Source: Streptomyces guryensis
GTDB taxonomy: Bacteria; Actinomycetota; Actinomycetes; Streptomycetales; Streptomycetaceae
Length of the DNA: 64,000 nt
NCBI RefSeq assembly: GCF_021261325.1
Contig: NZ_JAJSBI010000002.1
Coordinates: 62,001 to 126,000, forward strand
Reading direction: 5' to 3'
A program made the translations under genes and the position numbers. Below the pieces are notes generated by a model. That model saw nothing but the letters and a program-made list of their open reading frames with translations, had not been told where the DNA came from and made no database searches. Of this stretch, positions 1-6,875 are shown piece by piece; position 1 is the stretch's first letter; the number at the start of each line of letters is the position of its first letter.

Positions 1-1
1 G

Positions 2-124
2 CGCTCCATCGTGGGCATAGAACCGGGGCGCAGGCTGATCGCATCGGGCCGCGTCTCGCTCAGCCGGGGCCGCCGGGTGCTGTTCAATCCGAAGTACGAA
101 CTGAGACCCCTCGGACGGGAGTAG
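2..124 (+). CDS. OB-fold nucleic-acid-binding protein, C-terminal part
   Basis: Only the last 40 codons lie in the window, ending in TAG at 122-124. The visible tail has an IEPGRRL / RVSLSRGRRVLFNP pattern. This matches the C-terminus of the short OB-fold proteins that lie directly upstream of DUF3159 genes in Streptomyces. OB folds bind single-stranded nucleic acid, but the substrate of this family is unknown to me. The stop is three bases before the GTG of the next gene, so the two are probably co-transcribed. The assignment rests on the short tail and the neighbour. Confidence 0.6.
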   Translation, partial: RSIVGIEPGRRLIASGRVSLSRGRRVLFNPKYELRPLGRE

Positions 125-127
125 CCG

Positions 128-892
128 GTGACGTCGCTCGACAAGCCGACCGAAGACACTCAGCAGGACGACGCCCGGGCGGTGACCGAGGCCGCCCTGT
201 TCGAGGCGTTCGGCGGAGTGCGGGGCATGGTCGAGACGGTGCTGCCCGGCCTCCTCTTCGTCACCATCTTCACGATCAACAAGGACCTGCACTGGTCGGC
301 CATCGCCGCCCTCGCCGTGTCCCTGCTGCTCGTGGTGGTGCGGCTGGTCATGCGGGACACCGTCAAGCACGCGTTCAGCGGTGTCTTCGGTGTCGCCTTC
401 GGTGTCGTGTTCGCGATGATGACGGGCAACGCCAAGGACTTCTACCTCCCTGGCATGCTCTACACGCTGGGCCTGGCGCTGGCGTACATCGTCACGACCC
501 TGTGCGGGGTTCCGCTGCTCGGGCTGATCCTCGGGCCGGTGTTCAAGGAGAACCTCTCCTGGCGGACGCGTAATCCGGGGCGCAAGAAGGCGTACGCGAA
601 GGCGAGTTGGGCCTGGGGCCTGATTCTGCTCGCCAAGTGCGCGATTCTCTTTCCGCTGTACTGGTGGGCGAACACGGCGCAGTTGGGCTGGGTGCTGGTC
701 GCGCTGAAGATTCCGCCGTTCCTGCTGGCCGTCTGGCTCACCTGGGTGTTCCTGGCGAAGGCGCCCGCGCCGATCGACGTGTTCGCGGAGATGGAGGCGG
801 AGGAGCGGGCCGAGAAGGAGCGGGCCGAGAAGGAGCGGACCGCTGCCGCGGAGGCTGAGCCGAGTGGCGGGCGGCACCGCCGGGAGGCGTAG
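128..892 (+). CDS. DUF3159 family integral membrane protein
   Basis: 254 residues with about six hydrophobic segments between residues 35 and 210. The sequence starts with a short polar N-terminus and ends in a charged, Glu/Arg/Lys-rich tail that contains a repeated AEKER unit. The order and spacing match DUF3159 membrane proteins of actinobacteria, which have no firmly known biochemical role. The GTG start lies three bases after the upstream stop, which supports operon expression with the OB-fold gene. The gene faces the trkA pair, with a repeat and a terminator hairpin between them. Confidence 0.85.
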   Translation: MTSLDKPTEDTQQDDARAVTEAALFEAFGGVRGMVETVLPGLLFVTIFTINKDLHWSAIAALAVSLLLVVVRLVMRDTVKHAFSGVFGVAFGVVFAMMTGNAKDFYLPGMLYTLGLALAYIVTTLCGVPLLGLILGPVFKENLSWRTRNPGRKKAYAKASWAWGLILLAKCAILFPLYWWANTAQLGWVLVALKIPPFLLAVWLTWVFLAKAPAPIDVFAEMEAEERAEKERAEKERTAAAEAEPSGGRHRREA

Positions 893-990
893 AGGCGTTC
901 TTCGCCCCCGCCGCCCCTTCCCGTCCCGACCCTGGGGGCTCTGCCCCCAGACCCCCGTTTCGGCCTGGACGGCCTCGTCCTCGAACGCCG

Positions 991-1065
991 GACCGGCTGA
1001 AAGAGACAGAACCCGGACCGGCTGAAAGAGACAGAACCCGGACGGGCTGAAAGAGACAGAACTGG
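991..1065. repeat. Three tandem copies of a 25-bp Streptomyces-type intergenic repeat
   Basis: The unit begins GACCGGCTGAAAGAGACAGA and is present at 991-1015, 1016-1040 and 1041-1065. Copies one and two are identical and the third differs at a few bases. Just before the first copy is a TCCTCGAACGCCGGACCGG-like stretch, resembling the short intergenic repeats scattered through Streptomyces genomes. The array sits between convergent genes and shows no coding signal. Confidence 0.75.
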
Positions 1066-1089
1066 GCGCCCCCGGTTTCAGGGGCACCC
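1064..1089 (-). terminator. Hairpin terminator downstream of the trkA pair
   Basis: Arms GGGCGCCCC (1064-1072) and GGGGCACCC (1081-1089) pair over nine bases with one wobble pair, around an eight-base loop. The hairpin ends five bases beyond the trkA stop on the minus strand, in the convergent gap with the DUF3159 gene. There is no U tract, as is usual for streptomycete terminators. Confidence 0.6.
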
Positions 1090-1093
1090 TTCG

Positions 1094-1771
1094 TCAGCTC
1101 GCCGTATCCTCGCGCCGCACCGAGAGCAGATCCTCCAGCTGCTCCTCCCGGGCCTGGGCGGCCACGAACAGGAGTTCGTCGCCCGGCTCCAGGGAGTCCT
1201 CGCGGGACGGGGTGAGGACTCGGGTGCCGCGGATGATGGTGACCAGGGACGTGTCCTCGGGCCATTCGACGTCACCGACCTGGGTGCCGGCCAGGGCCGA
1301 CTCCTCCGGCAGGGTCAGCTCCACCAGGTTCGCGTCGCCGTGGCTGAAGCGCAGGAGGCGGACCAGGTCACCGACCGAGACCGCTTCCTCGACCAGGGCC
1401 GACATCAGACGGGGGGTCGAGACCGCCACGTCGACGCCCCAGGACTCGTTGAAGAGCCACTCGTTCTTGGGGTTGTTGACGCGGGCCACGACGCGCGGGA
1501 CGCCGTACTCCGTCTTCGCCAGGAGCGAGACGACCAGGTTGACCTTGTCGTCGCCGGTCGCGGCGATGACGACGTTGCAGCGCTGGAGCGCGGCCTCGTC
1601 CAAGGACGTGATCTCGCAGGCATCGGCCAGCAGCCACTCCGCCTGCGGGACGCGCTCGACCGAGATGGCGGTCGGCGCCTTGTCGACGAGCAGGACCTCA
1701 TGGCCGTTCTCCAGCAGCTCGCCCGCGATCGAGCGGCCGACCGCGCCGGCACCGGCAATGGCGACCCTCAT
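1094..1771 (-). CDS. trkA: TrkA family potassium uptake regulatory protein (second of pair)
   Basis: 225 residues. The N-terminus MRVAIAGAGAVGRSIAGELL is a Rossmann nucleotide-binding (TrkA-N/RCK) motif. It is followed by an acidic strand end (VLLVDK) and a TrkA-C domain over roughly residues 140-220. Such cytosolic proteins gate Trk/Ktr-type potassium channels in response to nucleotides, and no Trk membrane subunit is adjacent here. The ATG was chosen over upstream in-frame starts because it gives the canonical N-terminus and overlaps the previous stop (TGATG). The pair is therefore translationally coupled. Confidence 0.9.
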   Translation of the reverse strand: MRVAIAGAGAVGRSIAGELLENGHEVLLVDKAPTAISVERVPQAEWLLADACEITSLDEAALQRCNVVIAATGDDKVNLVVSLLAKTEYGVPRVVARVNNPKNEWLFNESWGVDVAVSTPRLMSALVEEAVSVGDLVRLLRFSHGDANLVELTLPEESALAGTQVGDVEWPEDTSLVTIIRGTRVLTPSREDSLEPGDELLFVAAQAREEQLEDLLSVRREDTAS

Positions 1772-2442
1772 CAGTGACCGCCCTCCTCTTCGGGACCCTT
1801 GGCGAACGACGCCTCGACCTTGTCGACCTCGTCGGTGCGCATCATCACGTGCACCAGGTCGCCCTCCTGCAGCACCGTCTGCGAGCTGGGCAGGATCGCC
1901 TCGCCGAGCCGGGTGAGGAACGCCACGCGGACGCCCGTCTCCTCCTGCAACTTGCTGATCTTGTGGCCGACCCAGGCGGCCGAGGCGTGTACCTCGGCTA
2001 GCTGGACACCGCCGGTGGGGTCGCGCCACAGCGGCTCGGCGCCCGAGGGCAGCAGCCGGCGCAGCATCTGGTCGGCCGTCCAGCGGACCGTCGCGACGGT
2101 GGGGATGCCGAGGCGCTGGTAGACCTCGGCACGACGCGGGTCGTAGATACGGGCCGCGACGTTCTCCACACCGAACATCTCGCGGGCCACGCGGGCGGAG
2201 ATGATGTTCGAGTTGTCGCCGCTGGACACGGCGGCGAAGGCGCCGGCCTCCGCGATGCCGGCCTCGCGCAGGGTGTCCTGGTCGAAGCCGATCCCGGTGA
2301 CCCGGCGGCCGCCGAATCCCGGGCCGAGGCGGCGGAAGGCCGTGGGGTCCTGGTCGATCACTGCGACCGTGTGCCCCTGTTGCTCCAGGGTCTGGGCCAG
2401 CGCGGAACCCACTCTTCCGCAGCCCATGATGACGATGTGCAC
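1771..2442 (-). CDS. trkA: TrkA family potassium uptake regulatory protein (first of pair)
   Basis: 223 residues beginning MHIVIMGCGRVGSALAQTLE, a GxGxxG Rossmann motif, then AVIDQD. A TrkA-C domain lies around residues 135-215. It is paralogous to the downstream protein and likely forms a hetero-oligomeric RCK assembly with it. It is first in the operon and divergent from the APC permease gene across a gap that also holds a 31-codon reading frame. The pairing with a KimA-like permease fits potassium homeostasis. I saw no recognisable riboswitch upstream. Confidence 0.9.
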   Translation of the reverse strand: MHIVIMGCGRVGSALAQTLEQQGHTVAVIDQDPTAFRRLGPGFGGRRVTGIGFDQDTLREAGIAEAGAFAAVSSGDNSNIISARVAREMFGVENVAARIYDPRRAEVYQRLGIPTVATVRWTADQMLRRLLPSGAEPLWRDPTGGVQLAEVHASAAWVGHKISKLQEETGVRVAFLTRLGEAILPSSQTVLQEGDLVHVMMRTDEVDKVEASFAKGPEEEGGH

Positions 2443-2566
2443 GACCGTCCTTCCGGTGTCAAGAGTTACTGCTCAGCCAGATCAGGGTCTCAGACCGACG
2501 CCCAAGCTACACACGCGCGGTAGGACGTCGGCACCCCTGTGCACGGTTGCCGCGCCGCGTGTGACG

Positions 2567-2662
2567 TCAGCGGCGGCTGATGCTGCGGACGCTGGCAAGA
2601 GTCAGGATTCCGAGGCCGACGAGGGCCGCCGCGGCGCCGATCAACTCTGCGGTGGCATGCAT
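2567..2662 (-). CDS. 31-residue small hydrophobic protein
   Basis: An ATG at 2662 opens a 31-codon frame ending in TGA at 2567. A consensus GGAGG (2667-2671) lies four bases upstream of the ATG. The protein has one hydrophobic segment (ELIGAAAALVGLGILTLASV) and a basic end (RSISRR), which is typical of single-span membrane microproteins. It sits between the trkA operon and the divergent permease and could be a regulatory partner of either. The family is not recognised. The ribosome binding site, the membrane-span profile and the GC-rich third positions are the evidence. Confidence 0.6.
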   Translation of the reverse strand: MHATAELIGAAAALVGLGILTLASVRSISRR

Positions 2663-2825
2663 GGAACCTCCAAAGGGCGGCAACTAGGGCGGTGATTGTC
2701 ATATAGACATGAGGCTGCGGCGACCTGCGGAATCCGTCGCCGGAGCCACCTCCGTTTTCACCCGGAGGGCAGATGGGCGGGGGAGGGTGGTTGGGTGCCC
2801 GTTCGAACGCCTACGATTACCTGTT

Positions 2826-4889
2826 GTGTCCAAACTGACCGACGTGCCCAAACGCATCCTGATCGGGCGCGCACTGCGCAGTGACCGGCTGGGCGAAACG
2901 CTCCTGCCGAAGCGCATCGCCCTCCCCGTCTTCGCCTCCGACCCGCTGTCCTCCGTGGCCTACGCCCCCGGAGAGGTGCTGCTGGTCCTGTCCATCGCGG
3001 GCGTGTCGGCGTACCACTTCAGCCCCTGGATCGCCCTGGCGGTCGTCGTGCTGATGTTCACCGTGGTCGCTTCCTACCGGCAGAACGTGCACGCCTACCC
3101 CAGCGGCGGCGGCGACTACGAGGTCGCGACCACCAACCTGGGTGCCAAGGCGGGCCTGACCGTGGCCAGCGCCCTGCTCGTCGACTACGTACTCACCGTC
3201 GCCGTCTCGATCGCGTCCGGCATCGAGAACCTCGGCTCGGCGGTGCCGTTCGTGGTCGAGCACAAGGTGCTCTGCGCGGTCGCCGTGATCGTGCTGCTGA
3301 CGCTGATGAACCTGCGCGGCGTGAAGGAGTCCGGCAAGCTCTTCGCGATCCCGACGTACGTGTTCGTCGGCGGCGTCTTCGTCATGATCGCGTGGGGTGC
3401 GTTCCGCGGCCTGGTGCTCAACGACACCATGCAGGCGCCCACGGCCCAGTACACGATCAAGGCCGAGCACCAGGGGCTGGCCGGATTCGCCCTGGTCTTC
3501 CTGATGCTGCGGGCCTTCTCCTCCGGCTGTGCCGCGCTCACCGGTGTCGAGGCGATCTCCAACGGCGTGCCGGCCTTCCGCAAGCCCAAGTCGAAGAACG
3601 CGGCCACCACGCTCGCCGCCATGGGTCTGCTCGCCGTCACCATGTTCTGCGGGATCATCGTCCTCGCCCTGACGACCAAGGTCCGCATGGCCGAGAACCC
3701 GGCCACCGACCTGCTCAAGCACGGCATCGGGGTCGGCTCCGGCTACGTCCAGAACCCGGTGATCACCCAGGTCGCCGAGGCCGTCTTCGGCAAGGGCAGC
3801 TTCCTGTTCGTGGTGCTCGCCACGGCCACCGCGCTCGTCCTGTTCCTGGCCGCCAACACCGCCTACAACGGCTTCCCGGTGCTCGGCTCGATCCTCGCCC
3901 AGGACCGCTACCTGCCCCGCCAGCTGCACACCCGCGGCGACCGCCTCGCGTTCTCCAACGGCATCGTGCTGCTGGCCGGCGCGGCGACCTTCCTGGTGGT
4001 GATCTACGGCGCCGACTCGACCCGACTGATCCAGCTGTACATCGTCGGCGTGTTCGTGTCCTTCACGCTCAGCCAGACCGGCATGGTCCGCCACTGGAAC
4101 CGCCACCTGGCCGTCGAGAAGGACGTCGCCAAGCGCCGCCACATGATGCGCTCCCGCGCGATCAACGCCTTCGGTGCCTTCTTCACCGGCCTGGTGCTGG
4201 TCGTCGTCCTCGTCACCAAGTTCACGCACGGCGCCTGGGTGGCGCTGCTGGGCATGTGCATCTTCTACGCGACGATGACGGCGATCCGTAAGCACTACGA
4301 CGGCGTGGCCGCAGAACTCGCCGCCCCGGAGGGTCCGAGCGACGACAGCCTGCGACCCTCACGCGTCCACTCGGTCGTCCTGATCTCCAAGATCCACCGG
4401 CCCGCGCTGCGCGCCCTCGCCTACGCCAGGCTGATGCGCTCGGACACCCTGGAGGCGCTCACCGTCAACGTCGACGCGGCGGAGACCAAGGCACTGAAGG
4501 AGGAGTGGGAGCGGCGCGGCATCGACGTACCGCTGAAGGTGCTCGACTCGCCGTACCGCGAGATCACGCGGCCGATCATCGAGTACGTGAAGGGGCTGCG
4601 CAAGGAGTCGCCGCGGGACGCGGTGTCCGTGATCATCCCCGAGTACGTGGTGGGCCGCTGGTACGAGCATCTGCTGCACAACCAGAGTGCGCTCAGGCTG
4701 AAGGGCCGGCTGCTGTTCACGCCGGGTGTCATGGTCACCTCGGTGCCCTACCAGCTGCAGTCCTCGGAGGCGGCGAAGGTCAGGGCCCGCAAGCGCCAGG
4801 AGTGGAACGCTCCGGGCTCGGTGCGGCGCGGTCCGGCCCAAGGGGACCGGCCGAAGGAGCCCTCGGGCACGTCGGGCGAGAAGAGCTGA
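2826..4889 (+). CDS. APC superfamily permease, KimA-like, probable potassium transporter
   Basis: 687 residues from GTG 2826. About twelve membrane segments occupy roughly residues 45-490, followed by a cytosolic region of about 190 residues. The N-terminus (KRIALPVFASDPLSSVAYAP) is the signature of the large APC permeases that include the KimA potassium:proton symporters, often found beside TrkA genes as here. The GTG start gives the family's usual 'SKLTDVPKRILIG' beginning. An upstream in-frame ATG at 2709 would add an atypical Arg-rich stretch. Potassium as substrate is inferred from family and neighbours. Confidence 0.85.
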   Translation: MSKLTDVPKRILIGRALRSDRLGETLLPKRIALPVFASDPLSSVAYAPGEVLLVLSIAGVSAYHFSPWIALAVVVLMFTVVASYRQNVHAYPSGGGDYEVATTNLGAKAGLTVASALLVDYVLTVAVSIASGIENLGSAVPFVVEHKVLCAVAVIVLLTLMNLRGVKESGKLFAIPTYVFVGGVFVMIAWGAFRGLVLNDTMQAPTAQYTIKAEHQGLAGFALVFLMLRAFSSGCAALTGVEAISNGVPAFRKPKSKNAATTLAAMGLLAVTMFCGIIVLALTTKVRMAENPATDLLKHGIGVGSGYVQNPVITQVAEAVFGKGSFLFVVLATATALVLFLAANTAYNGFPVLGSILAQDRYLPRQLHTRGDRLAFSNGIVLLAGAATFLVVIYGADSTRLIQLYIVGVFVSFTLSQTGMVRHWNRHLAVEKDVAKRRHMMRSRAINAFGAFFTGLVLVVVLVTKFTHGAWVALLGMCIFYATMTAIRKHYDGVAAELAAPEGPSDDSLRPSRVHSVVLISKIHRPALRALAYARLMRSDTLEALTVNVDAAETKALKEEWERRGIDVPLKVLDSPYREITRPIIEYVKGLRKESPRDAVSVIIPEYVVGRWYEHLLHNQSALRLKGRLLFTPGVMVTSVPYQLQSSEAAKVRARKRQEWNAPGSVRRGPAQGDRPKEPSGTSGEKS

Positions 4890-4902
4890 CACACGTCGGT
4901 CA

Positions 4903-4951
4903 ACGGCCGGACGACACCCACGTAGACTGGTGGGCTGTTGTCCGGCCGTTT
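4903..4951. other. Nested inverted repeat in the permease-methyltransferase gap
   Basis: AACGGCCGGAC (4903-4913) pairs perfectly with GTCCGGCCGTT (4941-4951). Inside, CCCAC (4918-4922) pairs with GTGGG (4931-4935). The two-tier hairpin fills most of the 91-base gap and ends 29 bases before the methyltransferase ATG. It could terminate the permease transcript, or act as an attenuator in the methyltransferase leader. Its nearness to the start makes the second option worth testing. Confidence 0.5.
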
Positions 4952-4980
4952 CCCTTTCGATGTTGTGGAGTCACCCCGCC

Positions 4981-6309
4981 ATGCAGGCAGAACCGAAGAA
5001 GTCGCTGGTGGGGGAGGAGTACGAGGTCGAGATCGGCCCCGTCGCCCACGGCGGGCACTGCATCGCCCGTACCACCGAGGGTCAGGTGCTGTTCGTCCGG
5101 CACACGCTGCCCGGTGAGCGGGTCGTGGCGCGGGTCACGGAGGGCGAGGAGGGGGCCCGTTTCCTGCGCGCGGACGCCGTCCGGGTCCTCTCCGCCTCCA
5201 AGGACCGCATCGAGGCGCCCTGCCCCTACGCCGGCCCCGGCCGCTGCGGCGGCTGCGACTGGCAGCATGCGAAGCCGGGCGCTCAGCGGCGGCTCAAGGG
5301 CGAGGTGCTCACCGAGCAGTTGCAGCGGCTTGCGGGCCTCACGCCCGAGGAGGCCGGCTGGGACGGCACGGTGATGCCGGCCGAGGGCGACAAGCTGCCC
5401 GCGGGTGAGGTGCCCGCCTGGCGGACGCGTGTGCAGTACGCGGTGGACGCCGACGGCCGTGCCGGTCTGCGCCGCCACCGCTCGCACGAGGTCGAGCCGA
5501 TCGACCACTGCATGATCGCGGCCGAGGGCGTCAGCGAGCTGGGCATCGAGAAGCGCGACTGGGCGGGCATGGCGTCGATCGACGCCATCGCGGCGACGGG
5601 GTCGCAGGACCGCCAGGTCATCCTGACGCCGAGGCCGGGCGCGCGCCTGCCGATCGTCGAGCTGGACAAGCCGGTGTCCGTGATGCGGGTGGAGGAGAAG
5701 GACGGCGGAGTGCACCGCGTGCACGGCCGTCCCTTCGTCCGCGAGCGCGCGGACGGCCGTACGCACCGGGTCGGCAGCGGCGGCTTCTGGCAGGTCCACC
5801 CGAAGGCCGCCGACACCCTGGTGACCGCGGTCATGCAGGGCCTGCTGCCGCGCAAGGGCGAGATGGCCCTCGACCTGTACTGCGGCGTGGGCCTGTTCGC
5901 GGGCGCCCTGGCCGACCGGCTCGGCGACAAGGGCGCGGTGCTCGGCATCGAGTCCGGCAAGCGCGCCGTCGAGGACGCCCGGCACAACCTCGCCGAATTC
6001 GAGCGGGTACGCATCGAACAGGGCAAGGTCGAGTCCGTCCTGCCGCGCACCGGAATCACCGAGGTCGACCTCATCGTCCTGGACCCCCCACGAGCGGGCG
6101 CCGGCCGCCAGACGGTGGCCCACCTGTCGTCCCTGGGCGCCCGCCGCATCGCGTACGTGGCCTGCGATCCGGCGGCGCTGGCGCGGGATCTGGGGTACTT
6201 CCGGGACGGGGGGTATCGGGTGCGGATGTTGCGGGCGTTTGATCTGTTTCCGATGACGCATCACTTGGAGTGCGTGGCGATCCTGGAGCCTGCTGCCAAG
6301 GGCGTCTGA
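4981..6309 (+). CDS. TrmA/RlmD-type class I SAM-dependent RNA (uracil-5) methyltransferase
   Basis: 442 residues. An N-terminal TRAM-like RNA-binding domain (about 8-70) is followed by Cys81, Cys89 and Cys92 in a CGGC context, as in the Fe-S cluster of RumA/RlmD enzymes. The SAM motif is LDLYCGVGLFAGALA, the LDPPRAGAG loop follows, and the catalytic cysteine is in VACDPAALARDL. It should methylate uracil-5 in rRNA or tRNA; the exact base cannot be read from sequence. The last 130 bp have a different codon style from the rest, and the 3' end is duplicated at 17.1 kb. The gene is therefore the insertion target of the island to its right and keeps an intact reading frame (tail AAKGV). Confidence 0.9.
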   Translation: MQAEPKKSLVGEEYEVEIGPVAHGGHCIARTTEGQVLFVRHTLPGERVVARVTEGEEGARFLRADAVRVLSASKDRIEAPCPYAGPGRCGGCDWQHAKPGAQRRLKGEVLTEQLQRLAGLTPEEAGWDGTVMPAEGDKLPAGEVPAWRTRVQYAVDADGRAGLRRHRSHEVEPIDHCMIAAEGVSELGIEKRDWAGMASIDAIAATGSQDRQVILTPRPGARLPIVELDKPVSVMRVEEKDGGVHRVHGRPFVRERADGRTHRVGSGGFWQVHPKAADTLVTAVMQGLLPRKGEMALDLYCGVGLFAGALADRLGDKGAVLGIESGKRAVEDARHNLAEFERVRIEQGKVESVLPRTGITEVDLIVLDPPRAGAGRQTVAHLSSLGARRIAYVACDPAALARDLGYFRDGGYRVRMLRAFDLFPMTHHLECVAILEPAAKGV

Positions 6310-6313
6310 CCTG
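6247..6313. repeat. attL-like direct repeat (3' end of the methyltransferase gene)
   Basis: This 67-bp stretch aligns without gaps to 17102-17168 with 59 identities. The first 38 bases (18 + 19 identical, one mismatch) form the most conserved block. The remaining differences fall mostly at wobble positions, so both copies encode the same peptide end except for a final Val/Ser. A duplicated gene end bracketing foreign genes is the usual mark of site-specific integration. Confidence 0.8.
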
Positions 6314-6875
6314 TGGGTTTGGAACTCAGGCGTTTGCTCGACCTGTTTTTCCTCCATACAGCGGGTCGAGCGGACCGTGCGCCTGTCGTGCATGCCGTGG
6401 CCTGCGGCTTTGTGCCTGGGTGCGGTCTCGGCGGCCCGAGCGCCGTGGCATCGCTGAGAACCCTTGACGCTCAGATGACGTCGGCTCAAGACGCACCACA
6501 GCATCATCTGCCCATGGGCCAGGCCGTACCAGCGCTGGGCATACGTGAGACCTTGCCGGGACAGTAGGTCGGCCATCGTTGAGTGACCACTGCAGGTGGT
6601 AGGGCGCTTTTCCTGTCTCGCGGAACGGTACAGAGACGAACAAACCCGGAATCGCCGCACTGGATCGCTTACCGGCCCCTTTACCTGGCACGCGCGACGA
6701 CATTCACGATGCCGGTGATGTGTGAATCCAGATGTCGTGCCGGTGCCGCGTTAGGCGCCGGCCACGTTCAGCCATCGCAAAGTGATGAAAGTGCCGCAGG
6801 AACCCCAAGTGCGGGCATAGTCTGCGGGAATTACCGCAGGCGGGCCGGGGTGACCTGTAGTGCGGCGGAGGTGTC
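6314..6875. other. Island left end: 560 bp without a supported gene
   Basis: Open frames here are short and have no family resemblance or ribosome binding site. The stretch has lower and more even GC than its surroundings. ATTCAC (6703-6708) and GTGAAT (6721-6726) form an inverted repeat. A TAGTCT hexamer near 6820 could be part of a promoter for the two-gene module. The left third may hold decayed mobile-element sequence, but I cannot name it. Confidence 0.4.

Noticed and set aside
991..1065. CRISPR-like array
   Set aside because: The 25-bp units are directly adjacent with no spacers and there are no cas genes.
2663..2825. Potassium or c-di-AMP riboswitch upstream of the APC permease
   Set aside because: I could not identify the conserved helices of a ydaO or similar motif. 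A covariance-model scan would decide.
6247..6313. tRNA-type attachment site
   Set aside because: No tRNA cloverleaf or anticodon arm is present at either repeat. The duplicated sequence is protein-coding.
6314..6875. Transposase gene at the island's left end
   Set aside because: No DDE, HUH or RuvC motif could be found in any frame; only vague resemblance in short frames.
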